64,000 bases of DNA from Stappia sp. 28M-7 (GCF_014252955.1 NZ_JACMIA010000001.1:1674001-1738000), one strand, 5' to 3'. Shown: positions 47,633-57,068, counted from the stretch's first letter. Program-made: numbers and translations. The notes: generated from the sequence alone by a model not told the origin.

Positions 47633-47662
47633 GGCAGGGTGGCCCTCCTTCGCCACCCTGCC
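47633..47662 (+). terminator. Hairpin after the RidA-like gene
   Basis: A perfect 11-bp stem (GGCAGGGTGGC, eight-base loop, GCCACCCTGCC) lies 47 bp after the stop. No T-tract follows and the nitroreductase gene starts 17 bp later, so termination may be incomplete. Confidence 0.6.
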
Positions 47663-47679
47663 GCCGGACGCACCTTGCG

Positions 47680-48351
47680 ATGAATGTTCTCGACGCGCTC
47701 GACAGCCGCTATTCCTGCCGTGCCTTCCGCCCCGATCCGGTGCCGGAGGGTACCGTTCGGGAGATCCTTGTTGCCGCCGGACGCGCGCCGTCGGGCGGCA
47801 ATCTTCAGCCCTGGCATATCCATGCGCTGACCGGTGCTCCCCTGGCCGAGCTTCTGGCCGACGTCGAGGCGACGATGCAGGAGATGCCGCGCGGCGAGAC
47901 GCCGGAGTATCGCATCTATCCGGCGGACCTGAAGGAACCCTACGCTTCCCGCAGGTTCGGTGCAGGGGAAGCGCTCTATGCGGCGCTCGGCGTGTCCCGC
48001 GAGGACAAGGCGGGCCGCGGCCGCCAGTTCCGCCAGAATTTCCGCCTCTTCGGTGCACCTGTCGGTCTTTTCGTCTATCTCGACCGCTCGATGGGCCCGC
48101 CGCAATGGGCCGACTGCGGCATGTTCCTGCAGTCGGTGATGCTGGCCGCTCGCGCGCACGGGCTGCATACCTGTGCCCAGGAAGCCTGGGCACAGTGGCA
48201 CGGGCTGTTGGCGCGCCATCTGCGGCCCGACCCGGAACACATGTTGTTCTGCGCTATCGCGCTTGGGCATGCGGATGCGGATGCGCCGGTCAACCGTTGG
48301 AGGAGCGAGCGCGTTCCGCTCTATGACATCGCAAGCTTCAGGGGATTCTGA
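47680..48351 (+). CDS. Nitroreductase-family flavoprotein
   Basis: A 223-residue FMN enzyme. SRYSCRAFRPDPVPEGTVREILVAAGRAPSGGNLQPW is the N-terminal FMN-binding signature. GMFLQSVMLAARAHGLHTCAQEAW and the C-terminal IALGHADADAPVNRWRSERVP complete the fold. It reduces nitro, quinone or similar acceptors with NAD(P)H. It follows the aromatic cluster on the same strand, so it may serve aromatic metabolism, but a hairpin separates them. Confidence 0.9.
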   Translation: MNVLDALDSRYSCRAFRPDPVPEGTVREILVAAGRAPSGGNLQPWHIHALTGAPLAELLADVEATMQEMPRGETPEYRIYPADLKEPYASRRFGAGEALYAALGVSREDKAGRGRQFRQNFRLFGAPVGLFVYLDRSMGPPQWADCGMFLQSVMLAARAHGLHTCAQEAWAQWHGLLARHLRPDPEHMLFCAIALGHADADAPVNRWRSERVPLYDIASFRGF

Positions 48352-48422
48352 GCGCGTGCTTGTGCTGTCTTGCTCCATGTGAAATAGACAGCCGGACCAA
48401 CGAACGGGACGCGTCCGCCGCC

Positions 48423-50429
48423 GTGACACCTGCTGCCTACCGACCGGATATTGATGGCCTTCGCGCCGTGGCCGTCCTGTCGGTGGTGGTGTTCCACCTC
48501 AATGCGGACTGGCTGCCCGGCGGCTTTGCCGGCGTCGATATCTTCTTCGTCATCTCGGGTTACCTGATCACCGGCATCGTCTGGTCGGAACTTGCTGCCG
48601 GACGTTTCACGCTCAAGACCTTCTACCAGCGACGTATTCTGCGCATCGTGCCGGCCTATTATCTGGTGCTTGCCGCAAGCTTTCTCGTTGGGGCTGTCGT
48701 GCTGATGCCGGTGGAGTTCGACGCCTTCTCCATGTCGGCGCGGGCATCCGTGCTCTTTGCAGCTAACTTCTGGTTCGCTCAGCGGATCGACTATTTCGAC
48801 CAGGCCTCTGAGCAGGATCACCTGCTGCATCTCTGGTCGCTGGCGGTCGAGGAACAGTTTTACGTCGTCTTCCCGCTGCTTCTGATGCTGCTCGTGCGCT
48901 TTGCCGGTGCGTCCGCACGCAAGGCTCTGTTGCTGGTTCTGGTGCTGGGCGCCGTTTCGCTCGCCGCCAGCATCGCCATGGCCGTACTGGCGCCGCGGGC
49001 GGGCTTCTTCATGCCTCACACGCGCGCCTTCGAGCTGATGATCGGCGCGCTGCTCGCGGTATCGGGGGCAGGTGCCGGGCTTTCACCCGCCGCTCGAGAA
49101 GTCGCCGGAGGCCTTGGGCTTGCGCTGATCGCTGCCTCCTTCGTTCTTCTGTCGGACGGATTGGCGTATCCCGGCGGCTGGGCGCTATTGCCGTGTGTCG
49201 GGGCCGGGCTGGTCATCCTGTCTGGAAAGGGCGCCGAGCCGCGCATCACCTCCGTCCTGCGCTGGCCGGTCTGCATTGGTATCGGCCTTGTCTCCTATTC
49301 CCTCTACCTCTGGCACTGGCCGGTGATCGCCTTCGCCCGCACTCTGGGCTTTGACCCCGCTGCGCCGGCAACAACGGTCTCCCTTGTCCTGTTGATGGCG
49401 GCTCTTTCGGCAGCGACCTGGCGCTTTGTCGAACAGCCTGTCCGGGGCTGGCGGCACAAGGGGGCGCTACGCGCCTTCGGACTTTTCGCCGGCCTCTCGC
49501 TGTCAACGCTGGCGATCACAGCGGTGGTGGAGGCGACCGACGGTTTGCCGCAGCGCATCCCGCCGCATGTGGCCGGGCTGATGGCGGTGAACGAGGAATG
49601 GCGCGCCAGCGACCGCCTCGTCTGCATGAGCCGCTGGCGCGAGGAGGACTTTACTCTTGCCGAGCGCGGCCAGCCTGACAGCGTCTGTCGCCTGGGGTCG
49701 GATGAGGGGAGAGCCCAGGTGGTGCTTTGGGGCGATTCCCACGCCGCCGCCCTGGCGCCGGGCGTTGATGCCGCACTGACAGAACTCGGCACAGGCGGAC
49801 TTCTGGTCGCCAAGGCCGGCTGCCCGCCGCTGGTGGATCCGCGTATCGTGGGCTCCGAGCTGGACGGGACATGCCAGCAATTCACGGCACGGGTACTGGA
49901 CGAGATCGTGACCGCCCGTCCCGATGCCGTGATCCTTGCCGCTCGCTGGACGCTCATCGCCGAGGGCGGTACGGGCGTGGACCTTCGCTTTGCACCGCCC
50001 CTTTCGGAATCACAGCGCCTTGCGCGTTTGAACGCGCTTGAGGAAGCGGCCGAGGCTCTCGCAGCTCGGTTCGCTCAGGCAGCAATTCAGGTGATCCTGG
50101 TTCACACGGTACCTGAGCCGGGCATCAATGTGCCCTCGGCAATCGCCGTGTCGGATCGTTTCGGCTTTGCAGAGCCTGTCGGGCCTAAGCGTGGCGCTGC
50201 ACTGGTTCGCCAGCAGTCTACGCGCGCCGCGCTGGAACATACTGCAACGCGCCACAACTGGCGTGTGGTCGATCCGATCGACCCGCTATGCGGCGCCGGT
50301 GAGGGTTGCCGGATCGCCGCGGAGGGCGAGCCGCTCTACTTCGATTCCAATCATCTGACGGTGCGCGGCGCCGAAACGCTTTCGCCGGCCCTGGTCGAGG
50401 CGCTGGCACCGCTGCTCGGCCGCTACTAG
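48423..50429 (+). CDS. OafA/YrhL-type membrane acyltransferase with C-terminal SGNH domain
   Basis: A 668-residue inner-membrane protein. The N-terminal acyltransferase-3 domain (about ten helices, residues 10-350) has YRPDIDGLRAVAVLSVVVFHL, GVDIFFVISGYLITG and RRILRIVPAYYLVLA. A periplasmic SGNH hydrolase-like domain follows, with VVLWGDSHAAALAPG and FDSNHLTVRGA (Asp/His of the SGNH triad). It acylates, usually acetylates, cell-surface polysaccharides. I use GTG 48423; an in-frame TTG at 48360 overlaps weak sequence. The target glycan is unknown. Confidence 0.9.
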   Translation: MTPAAYRPDIDGLRAVAVLSVVVFHLNADWLPGGFAGVDIFFVISGYLITGIVWSELAAGRFTLKTFYQRRILRIVPAYYLVLAASFLVGAVVLMPVEFDAFSMSARASVLFAANFWFAQRIDYFDQASEQDHLLHLWSLAVEEQFYVVFPLLLMLLVRFAGASARKALLLVLVLGAVSLAASIAMAVLAPRAGFFMPHTRAFELMIGALLAVSGAGAGLSPAAREVAGGLGLALIAASFVLLSDGLAYPGGWALLPCVGAGLVILSGKGAEPRITSVLRWPVCIGIGLVSYSLYLWHWPVIAFARTLGFDPAAPATTVSLVLLMAALSAATWRFVEQPVRGWRHKGALRAFGLFAGLSLSTLAITAVVEATDGLPQRIPPHVAGLMAVNEEWRASDRLVCMSRWREEDFTLAERGQPDSVCRLGSDEGRAQVVLWGDSHAAALAPGVDAALTELGTGGLLVAKAGCPPLVDPRIVGSELDGTCQQFTARVLDEIVTARPDAVILAARWTLIAEGGTGVDLRFAPPLSESQRLARLNALEEAAEALAARFAQAAIQVILVHTVPEPGINVPSAIAVSDRFGFAEPVGPKRGAALVRQQSTRAALEHTATRHNWRVVDPIDPLCGAGEGCRIAAEGEPLYFDSNHLTVRGAETLSPALVEALAPLLGRY

Positions 50430-50444
50430 CGGCGCGAGCTGTCG

Positions 50445-50663
50445 TCACTGCTCCGCGGCAGCTTTCTTGCGGGCGCGGAAGACATCCGTCTGCACGCCGG
50501 CGATCCCCCAATTCTCCAGCTCGACCTCGTCGATCACGACGAAGGTGGTCGCAGGATCCTTGTCGAGCACCTCAACCAGAAGGTCGCTGACACCGGCGAT
50601 CAACCGGGCTTTCTGCTCGCGGGTAACACCTTCGCGAGTCACCTTGATGTTCACGTAGGGCAT
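50445..50663 (-). CDS. 4-oxalocrotonate tautomerase-family protein
   Basis: A 72-residue protein starting PYVNIKVTREGVTREQKARLIAGVSDLL after Met removal. The N-terminal proline is the catalytic base of this family. The C-terminal WGIAGVQTDVFRARK is typical. It isomerises 2-hydroxymuconate or related enols in aromatic catabolism. It lies 16 bp after the SnoaL-like gene on the same strand and converges on the acyltransferase gene with a 15-bp gap. Confidence 0.88.
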   Translation of the reverse strand: MPYVNIKVTREGVTREQKARLIAGVSDLLVEVLDKDPATTFVVIDEVELENWGIAGVQTDVFRARKKAAAEQ

Positions 50664-50679
50664 GGGAACCTCGTTGGTG

Positions 50680-51081
50680 TCAGGCCGCCGCGTCGCGCGA
50701 CCGGGTGGTGTAGTCGAACACCTTGGCGGCGATCAGCCAGCGGCCATCGATCTTCACCAGCGACAGGAAGTCGGTGAAAAAGCGCTCGCCGATGGAGCTG
50801 CGCACCTGAGCCAGTGCCGCATGGCGGCCGGCGAAGGTGACCGATACGACTTCCCCGTCCGCAGGCTCGCCGCGCGAGGCGGGTGAGGGGCGGTCGGCAA
50901 CGATCGGCAGATAGTGGTCCATGGTCCAGAAGCGGATATCGCCGTCGGTCGTCGTCGCATAGAGGGCATTGTCGTGGAACAGGCTACCCAGCAGCTCCGC
51001 ATCGCTGCGATGCAGGGCATCGTGATAGTGCCCGCATAGATCTAGGATCGCGGCGAAGTCCGCCGTTTCGCTGGATGTCAT
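50680..51081 (-). CDS. SnoaL/NTF2-like protein
   Basis: A 133-residue protein with a single cone-shaped alpha+beta domain. The N-terminal DFAAILDLCGHYHDALHRSDAELLGSLFHDNALYA and the C-terminal FLSLVKIDGRWLIAAKVFDYT match the SnoaL-like/nuclear transport factor 2 fold. Members are small dehydratases, isomerases or stress proteins. It is co-directional with the tautomerase and glutathione transferase genes. No specific reaction can be assigned. Confidence 0.8.
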   Translation of the reverse strand: MTSSETADFAAILDLCGHYHDALHRSDAELLGSLFHDNALYATTTDGDIRFWTMDHYLPIVADRPSPASRGEPADGEVVSVTFAGRHAALAQVRSSIGERFFTDFLSLVKIDGRWLIAAKVFDYTTRSRDAAA

Positions 51082-51167
51082 TTGAAGGCTCCGGTTGCGA
51101 CCTTGCCGGAAGCGGCGGACGGACTGCCCGCCCGCCGTTTCCGTATCTCACGCAGGAAGCAGCTTCT

Positions 51168-51782
51168 TCAGGCCGCCTTGAGCAGGCCTTCGCGCTCCAG
51201 CGCGTGGCGGGTGGCCGCGCGGGCTCCGGCACGGGCATGGAAGGCCTTCACGTTCGGGAATTCATCCAGCGAGATGCCGACGAAGCCGGTCCAGTTCAGC
51301 ACGGTGAAGAGATAGGCGTCAGCCACCGAGAACGTCTCGCCCATGAGGTAGGAGCGGCCATCAGCAAAGATCGGCTCGAAATGTGCAATCCGCTTGAGTG
51401 CCTTCTCGACCGCCGCCTCGCGCGCAGCACCTTCCGCTCCCTGGAACAGCGGTCCGAAGGACTTGTGCAGCTCGGCGGAGATGAAATTCAGGTGCTGGTG
51501 CAACTGCGTGCGCTCCCAGGAACCGGGTGCCGGCGCCAGCTCGGATGCCGGGTGCTGGTCCGCCAGGTACTGCAGGATCGCGGCGCCTTCGGTCAGCACG
51601 TTGCCATTGTCCAGCTCCAGCGCGGGCACATAACCGTCCGGGTTGATCTCGAGGAAGTCGCGCCCGCCGGCGGTCTTCTTTGCAGCCGTGTCGACGCTCT
51701 CGACGTCGAACGAGAGGCCCAGCTCGTTGAGGACGATATGCGTGGCGAGCGAGCAGGCGCCCGGCTTGTAGTAGAGCTTCAT
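51168..51782 (-). CDS. Glutathione S-transferase, beta-like
   Basis: A 204-residue protein with an N-terminal thioredoxin-like domain (MKLYYKPGACSLATHIVLNELGLSFDVESVD, in which Cys10 is the beta-class catalytic residue). The glutathione-binding GYVPALELDNGNVLTEGAAILQYLAD is followed by a helical C-domain. ATG at 51782 has GGGAG ten bases upstream. It is divergent from the HxlR regulator gene, the usual arrangement for genes induced by electrophiles or quinones. Confidence 0.92.
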   Translation of the reverse strand: MKLYYKPGACSLATHIVLNELGLSFDVESVDTAAKKTAGGRDFLEINPDGYVPALELDNGNVLTEGAAILQYLADQHPASELAPAPGSWERTQLHQHLNFISAELHKSFGPLFQGAEGAAREAAVEKALKRIAHFEPIFADGRSYLMGETFSVADAYLFTVLNWTGFVGISLDEFPNVKAFHARAGARAATRHALEREGLLKAA

Positions 51783-51879
51783 ACTGTCAGTGCTCCCGTA
51801 TGTCCGACCGTCCGGTTGCATCCGGATCGGGACGAGTTGTTGCGGTCGTTTTCCGCGTCACCGGCATCTAGGAAGCTTT

Positions 51880-51896
51880 GGTTACCTTTGTAAACC
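51880..51896. promoter_or_regulatory. Putative HxlR-type operator
   Basis: GGTTACCTTTGTAAACC is an imperfect inverted repeat (GGTT(T)AC/GTAAACC) in the 228-bp region between the divergent glutathione transferase and HxlR genes. A related GGTAACC half-site follows near 51937. Assignment to the HxlR protein is inferred from position. Confidence 0.35.
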
Positions 51897-52010
51897 TGCA
51901 AACCTTGTGTTACGGGAAAATGAGATTTCCGACCGGTAACCCGTTTGGTCCGCACTCCGGTGTGTCGAGGGCGAGGGAAGGTCGGAACTTATTTATCCGG
52001 GAAGGCAGAC

Positions 52011-52400
52011 ATGGCCCTTAAGATCCGAAAGAACCAAAGCCCGCCGCCGCCGGAAGGGTGCCCGCTCAGTCATTGCATGGAGATCCTGAAGGGCGCCTGG
52101 ACACCGAACGTCATCTGGTGCCTGGCCGCAGGGCCGCGCCGGTTCTCCGAGCTGCGGCTGGACATTCCGGCCGTCTCGGCAAAGGTGCTGACCGTCCGTC
52201 TCAGGGATCTGGAGAAGAAGGGCGTGGTCGCGCGCACCGTCCGTCCGACATCGCCGCCGTCGGTGGAATATTCGCTGACCGATCTGGGGGCGGAGCTTCT
52301 GCCTGCGATCCGGGCCATTGTCGAGGTGTCGCACAAGCTGAAGGTGCGCAACCGGCAGACCTGTCTCGGCAAGCAGGCGGAGGTCGAGGCCGCCGAATAA
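52011..52400 (+). CDS. HxlR-family transcriptional regulator
   Basis: A 129-residue winged-helix protein. GCPLSHCMEILKGAWTPNVIWCLAAGPRRFSELRLDIPAVSAKVLTVRLRDLEKKGVVART is the defining HxlR region. A cysteine precedes the first helix (GCPLSHC), as in redox- or quinone-sensing members. ATG at 52011 has GGGAAGG five bases upstream. The divergent glutathione transferase gene is its probable target. Confidence 0.9.
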   Translation: MALKIRKNQSPPPPEGCPLSHCMEILKGAWTPNVIWCLAAGPRRFSELRLDIPAVSAKVLTVRLRDLEKKGVVARTVRPTSPPSVEYSLTDLGAELLPAIRAIVEVSHKLKVRNRQTCLGKQAEVEAAE

Positions 52401-52450
52401 AGGCGACGGGCGCGGTGATGCCGCGCCCGCTTGAAGGTCTCTGCCGCCGG

Positions 52451-54637
52451 TCAGCTGGCGGCGGCCATCGCTTGCGGCGTCTGCCGGGCAAGGCGTGTCA
52501 CCACATTCTGGATGATGCGGTGACCGGCATCCTGATCGAGCGACATGATCGACTCGGGATGGAATTGCACCGCCGCGACCGGCTCGCTCTCATGCTCGAT
52601 GGCCATGATCACCCCGTCCTCGGTTTCCGATGTGATCCGGAAGCCGGCCGGCAACATCTCCCGCTGCGCGTGCAGCGAGTGATAGCGCCCGACCGTCACC
52701 GGGGAGGCCAGCCCGTCGAAGAGCATCGAACCTTCGGTGAAGGAGACCGGCGAGGGCTTGCCGTGCATGGGGACGGCAAGCTGGGCGAGTTCGCCGCCAT
52801 AGGCCTCCGTCAGCGCCTGCAGGCCGAGGCAGACGCCGAAGATCGGTAGCCCGCGTGCTCGTGCCCGGCCGATGGTCGCCGCGCAGTCGAAGTCCTTCGG
52901 GCTGCCGGGACCGGGCGACAGCACCACCAGGTCCGGCGCGACATCGTGAAACACGCTGTCAGCCACGGGAGAACGGTAGGTCGCAACCTCCGCGCCTGTC
53001 TGGCGGAAGTAGTTGGCGAGCGTGTGGACGAAGCTGTCCTCGTGGTCGACGAGCAGGATCTTCAGTCCCTTGCCAGGCTGGGCGGCCATCGGATCGAGCT
53101 TGCGCTCGCGGGCAAGCCCGGCCTCGCGCACGGCGGCGCGCATCGCCTCCGCCTTCAGCTCCGTCTCGGCCTCTTCCTCCTCCGGCACGCTGTCGTAGAG
53201 CAGCGTCGCACCGGCACGGATCTGCGCGACGCCGTCCTTGATCCGCACGGTGCGCAGCGTCAGGCCGGTGTTCATGTCGCCGTTGAACAGGATCGCGCCG
53301 ATGGCGCCGCCATACCAGGCGCGCGGGCTCTTCTCGTGACGCTCGATGAACTCCATCGCCCACCGCTTCGGCGCGCCGGTCACCGTCACCGCCCATGTGT
53401 GCGACAGGAATGCGTCGAGTGCGTCCAGATCGTCGCGCAGGATGCCCTCGATATGGTCGACCGTATGGATCAGGCGGGAATACATCTCGATCTGGCGCCG
53501 TCCGATCACCCGGACGGAGCCCGGCACGCATATGCGGCTCTTGTCGTTACGGTCGACATCCGAGCACATGGTCAGTTCGGCCTCGTCCTTGGCCGAGTTC
53601 AGTAGCTTGCGGATCTGTGCCTCGTCCTCGATGGCATTGCGGCCGCGCCGGATGGTGCCGGAGATCGGGCATGTCTCCACGCGCCGTCCGCCGGACACGC
53701 GCACATACATCTCCGGGCTTGCGCCGACGAGATACTCGGCATTGCCCAGGTTGATGAAGAAGCCGTACGGGGACGGGTTGATCTCCGTCAGTCGGCGGCT
53801 GACGGCGGAGGGAGCCGCCGGGCAGGCCTCGTAGAACACCTGGCCGGGAACCGTCTCGAACAGGTCGCCGCGCCGGAAGTAGTCCTTGGCGGCATCCACC
53901 AGCTTTGCATATTCGCCGGGAACATGGTCGCCGCGTCCGGGATCCTCGTTGGCCGGACTATAGGCCTCCTTCTTGCCGCCGCGCGGCAGGTCGGCGGTGC
54001 TGACCCCATCCACCTCGAAGTCGTAGCAGCGCACATGCGCCTTGCGGCCGTAGTGGTCGACCAAGAGGATTTCGTCGGGCAGATAAAGCACCACGTCGCG
54101 CTGGTCGTCGGGGCGGGCTAGCACCAGTTCGATGGGCTCGAACTGAAAGGCGAGGTCGTAGCCGAAGGCGCCGTAGAGGCCGAGATGGCCATCGTCGCAG
54201 GCAAACAACGCGTTGATCGCCCGGATCACCGAAAACACGGAAGGTTGGCGCGAGCGCTCTTCCTCGGAAAATGCACGGGTTGCCGGGCGCACCCTCAAGG
54301 TGAGCATCCCGCCGTCGCGCACGAGCCCCTCTACGTCCTCGTGCGCGGCAAGGCTGCGCTCGATGGCCGGCAGCAGCAGCTGCCCGCGCTCGTTCAGCGC
54401 TTCGATACGCACGTCGGACCCGCGCGATTCCAGCACCAGCGGCGGGTTGACCAGCGCCATGTCCCAGCGGGTATAGCGGCCGGGATATTCGTAGGAAGAC
54501 GAGAAGACCGCACCGCGCTCGGCGTCCAGCCGGTCGATCCAGGGCGAGGTGCCCTGCTCGTAGTCGGCTGCCCGCGTCACGACGCTGATGCCGATGCTTC
54601 CCTTCGTCACGAAGGTCTCTTCGCGTCCTGTCTGCAT
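52451..54637 (-). CDS. trpE(G): Fused anthranilate synthase, components I and II
   Basis: A 728-residue fusion that makes anthranilate from chorismate and glutamine. The N-terminal synthase part includes LVLESRGSD (Trp feedback-site region) and the chorismate-binding [15 protein letters not shown] and [16 protein letters not shown]. After residue about 520 comes a class I amidotransferase with the nucleophile [15 protein letters not shown] and VQFHPES. The fused form is a Rhizobiales trait. A leader peptide with Trp codons lies upstream, so transcription is under attenuation control. Confidence 0.96.
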   Translation of the reverse strand: MQTGREETFVTKGSIGISVVTRAADYEQGTSPWIDRLDAERGAVFSSSYEYPGRYTRWDMALVNPPLVLESRGSDVRIEALNERGQLLLPAIERSLAAHEDVEGLVRDGGMLTLRVRPATRAFSEEERSRQPSVFSVIRAINALFACDDGHLGLYGAFGYDLAFQFEPIELVLARPDDQRDVVLYLPDEILLVDHYGRKAHVRCYDFEVDGVSTADLPRGGKKEAYSPANEDPGRGDHVPGEYAKLVDAAKDYFRRGDLFETVPGQVFYEACPAAPSAVSRRLTEINPSPYGFFINLGNAEYLVGASPEMYVRVSGGRRVETCPISGTIRRGRNAIEDEAQIRKLLNSAKDEAELTMCSDVDRNDKSRICVPGSVRVIGRRQIEMYSRLIHTVDHIEGILRDDLDALDAFLSHTWAVTVTGAPKRWAMEFIERHEKSPRAWYGGAIGAILFNGDMNTGLTLRTVRIKDGVAQIRAGATLLYDSVPEEEEAETELKAEAMRAAVREAGLARERKLDPMAAQPGKGLKILLVDHEDSFVHTLANYFRQTGAEVATYRSPVADSVFHDVAPDLVVLSPGPGSPKDFDCAATIGRARARGLPIFGVCLGLQALTEAYGGELAQLAVPMHGKPSPVSFTEGSMLFDGLASPVTVGRYHSLHAQREMLPAGFRITSETEDGVIMAIEHESEPVAAVQFHPESIMSLDQDAGHRIIQNVVTRLARQTPQAMAAAS

Positions 54638-54685
54638 GTCCGTCTTCCCTGCCTCCGCTGGCCGCGATCCTCCCGGCCGGACATG

Positions 54686-54720
54686 ACAAAGCCGCCGGCG
54701 GGACCCCGCGGCGGCTTTGT
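54686..54720 (-). terminator. trp attenuator hairpin
   Basis: A perfect 12-bp stem (arms 54686-54697 and 54709-54720, ACAAAGCCGCCG and its complement) lies between the leader peptide and trpE(G). The 3' arm ends GGCTTTGT in the reading direction. A competing GTGACGT/ACGTCAC element at 54733-54747 lies between it and the leader peptide stop. Confidence 0.75.
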
Positions 54721-54767
54721 GAAACTCCTCGAGTGACGTTACGTCACGCGCTGTCGTTCGCCGCCTG

Positions 54768-54815
54768 TTACCAGGAGCGCCACCACCAGCCGTTGATCGT
54801 CGTCATCATCGTCAT
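54768..54815 (-). CDS. trpL: trp operon leader peptide
   Basis: Read leftward, a 15-codon ORF encodes [15 protein letters not shown] followed by TAA, with three consecutive Trp codons and a fourth before the stop. It lies 130 bp upstream of the trpE(G) start and is followed by the attenuator hairpin. The start may be any of the first Met codons; upstream sequence ACAAGAG is a modest ribosome-binding site. Ribosome stalling at the Trp codons would prevent terminator formation when tryptophan is scarce. Confidence 0.85.
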   Translation of the reverse strand: MTMMTTINGWWWRSW

Positions 54816-54876
54816 GCTCTTGTCAGTAGCGCATGCGCGGTTCCGCCGCAACGGCGAAAGTCACCTGGCCGGCTCC

Positions 54877-55836
54877 TCACGTGCCGGCAACGAAGCGCCC
54901 CAGACGAACAGCTGTCTGGCCCTTCACCGGTCGCCGGTTCGGCATGATCAGCACCGTGCGGTCTTCCGGCACGGTCACGGGCGTGTCGCCGTCATGGGCA
55001 ATCACCGTACCGGCTTTCTCGATCACCTCCTGACCGACATAGTCCTCCACGAAGCGGAAGGCGTCGGTCATGATCGTCACCGGCTCGATGATCTCGATGA
55101 AGCTCTGGGGCGCGGGGGCGGGGAAGCGCGCAAGTTCGTCGGCAAAGGCGTTTTCGGCCACTGCACCGGTCACCTGCAGGAAGCGGAGAGTGGTCTCCAG
55201 TGCCACATCGGCGCTTGCGTCCTCCCAGTGCTGGCCGCATTCCACCAGCAGCGCGTTCTTGTCGCTGGCCGGATCTCCGAAGCCGGCATAGTCGCGCATC
55301 CGCTTTCCGGCCGCGTGGCCCTCGTCGCTGACCACCAGTGCCGGCGTTCCGACGGCACGGGCAAGCGCGCGCCCCTTGGCCAGCGGGCCGGCGATGTAGA
55401 GCGGCGCGGTTGCACTCTGCATCGAGTGGATGTCGAGTAAGAGGTCGACGTCGTCGATGAAGGGGCGCAGTTCCTTGGCACGCTTGCGCTCCAGGGTCTC
55501 GCCCCCGCCCAGCGTTTCCGGCTGCCACAGGCGGTTCATGTCCTCGTCCGCCCAGCGCGAGGAGAAGGGATCGGCCGGGTCGAAGCGGTCGTAGGCATCC
55601 AGGTTGATGAAGGCGAGGGACAGCTTGCCCCGCACGGGGCGGACATCCATGCGGAACAACCAGTCCAGCGCGATCGGACCGCACAATTCGTTGCCATGCA
55701 CCACGGCCGTCACGGCCACATGCGGGCCGGCGACGCCGCTGTCGAAGGTGGTGACGCCCTCGATGCCGGTGTTCCCGGCACGGTAGGGGGTGATGTCGGT
55801 TTTCGACAGTTCGACGGGCGGAGTTGTTGCGGTCAT
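54877..55836 (-). CDS. Succinylglutamate desuccinylase/aspartoacylase-family zinc hydrolase
   Basis: A 319-residue M14-like hydrolase. Zinc ligands are in VVHGNELCG (His and Glu) and LLDIHSM (His); the catalytic glutamate is in LLVECGQHWE. The family removes acyl groups from N-acyl amino acids. It lies 40 bp downstream of the ArgE-type gene on the same strand and may share its transcript. Length matches AstE-like and DoeB-like enzymes, but the specific acyl amino acid cannot be assigned. Confidence 0.88.
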   Translation of the reverse strand: MTATTPPVELSKTDITPYRAGNTGIEGVTTFDSGVAGPHVAVTAVVHGNELCGPIALDWLFRMDVRPVRGKLSLAFINLDAYDRFDPADPFSSRWADEDMNRLWQPETLGGGETLERKRAKELRPFIDDVDLLLDIHSMQSATAPLYIAGPLAKGRALARAVGTPALVVSDEGHAAGKRMRDYAGFGDPASDKNALLVECGQHWEDASADVALETTLRFLQVTGAVAENAFADELARFPAPAPQSFIEIIEPVTIMTDAFRFVEDYVGQEVIEKAGTVIAHDGDTPVTVPEDRTVLIMPNRRPVKGQTAVRLGRFVAGT

Positions 55837-55876
55837 GGCGTTTCTCTCAGGGAAGGTGGAGACAGAAGACTGCGGT

Positions 55877-57043
55877 TCAGCGAGCGGCTTCCTCGATCAG
55901 CCGGTCAAGGAAGGCCTCGCACTTGACGAGTTCCGAGACGGCGATGAACTCGTCCGCCTTGTGGGCCTGTTCGATGGAGCCGGGACCGATCACCACGGTC
56001 GGGATCGCGGCGATCTCGACGAACCGGCCGCCTTCGGTGCCGTAGGCCACCTTGGCGTGGTCGTTTCGCTCGGCCAGCCGCTTGGCGAGGCGGGTTACGT
56101 CCGCATCGGCTGCGGTGTCGAGACCGGGGAAGCTGGAGATCTGTTCGAAGGCGATCCCGGTTTCGGGCGCACGCGCCTTCATCTCGGGCTCGATCTCCTC
56201 GCGGGCAAAGCGCATCACCTCGTCGACCAGCGCGTCGGCATCCTCGCCGGGCAGGACCCGGAATTCGAAGGCGAATTCGCAATGGTCCGGCACGATGTTG
56301 AGCGCCGTGCCACCCGAAACCGTGCCGGTGTGGGCCGTCGTCACCGGCACGTCGTAGAGCGGATCGCTCGGCCCATCCGCAAGCTCCATGCCCATCTCTC
56401 GGACCTTGAGGATCAGCCGCGCGGCGTGATCGATGGCGTTGACGCCCTGCGGGGCCAGCGAGGAGTGGCAGGTGCGACCCGTCACGATGGCCCGGTACGA
56501 GCGCTTGGCCTTGTGGCCGATGATCACCTGCATTTCCGTCGGCTCGCCGACGAAGCAGGCCTCCGGCAGGGCGACGGTCTCGACAAGCCGCTCGATGAGG
56601 CTCGGCACGCCCTTGCAGCCCACTTCCTCGTCATAGGAGAAGGCGAAGTGGATCGGCTTGGCGAGATCGCGGGCCAGCATGTCGTCGACCTTGGCCAGGC
56701 AGCAGGCAAGAAAGCCCTTCATGTCGCAGGAGCCGCGCCCGTAGAGCAGTCCGTCGCGTTCGGTCAGCGTGAAGGCGTCGCTGGTCCAGTTCTGGCCGTC
56801 GACCGGCACGACGTCCGTGTGACCGGACAACACGTAGCCCGGAACATCCTTCGGTCCGATGGTGGCGATCAGGTTCGCCTTCTCGCCGGTCTCGTCCAGC
56901 ACGCGCGTCGTGGCGATCCCGCGTGCGGCAAAGAACGCCTCCACATGGGCAATCAGCGCGAGGTTGGAGTTGCGGCTCGTCGTGTCGAAGCCGACGAGGT
57001 CCTTCAGGATGCCGGCCGAACGCGGGGCAGCAAGCTGGAGCAT
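55877..57043 (-). CDS. argE: Acetylornithine deacetylase-type M20 peptidase
   Basis: A 388-residue M20 metallohydrolase. Zinc ligands and catalytic residues are visible in LSGHTDVVPVDGQ, GRGSCDMKGFLAC, SYDEEVGCKG and FVGEPTEMQV, and in the last histidine IEQAHKADEF. It closely fits ArgE, which releases acetate from N2-acetylornithine. Its position beside an aspartoacylase-family gene, a LysR gene and a peptide importer suggests a catabolic paralogue for N-acyl amino acids rather than the biosynthetic enzyme. Confidence 0.85.
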   Translation of the reverse strand: MLQLAAPRSAGILKDLVGFDTTSRNSNLALIAHVEAFFAARGIATTRVLDETGEKANLIATIGPKDVPGYVLSGHTDVVPVDGQNWTSDAFTLTERDGLLYGRGSCDMKGFLACCLAKVDDMLARDLAKPIHFAFSYDEEVGCKGVPSLIERLVETVALPEACFVGEPTEMQVIIGHKAKRSYRAIVTGRTCHSSLAPQGVNAIDHAARLILKVREMGMELADGPSDPLYDVPVTTAHTGTVSGGTALNIVPDHCEFAFEFRVLPGEDADALVDEVMRFAREEIEPEMKARAPETGIAFEQISSFPGLDTAADADVTRLAKRLAERNDHAKVAYGTEGGRFVEIAAIPTVVIGPGSIEQAHKADEFIAVSELVKCEAFLDRLIEEAAR

Positions 57044-57068
57044 GCGGTGTCCTTTCCTTGCGGCCTGG

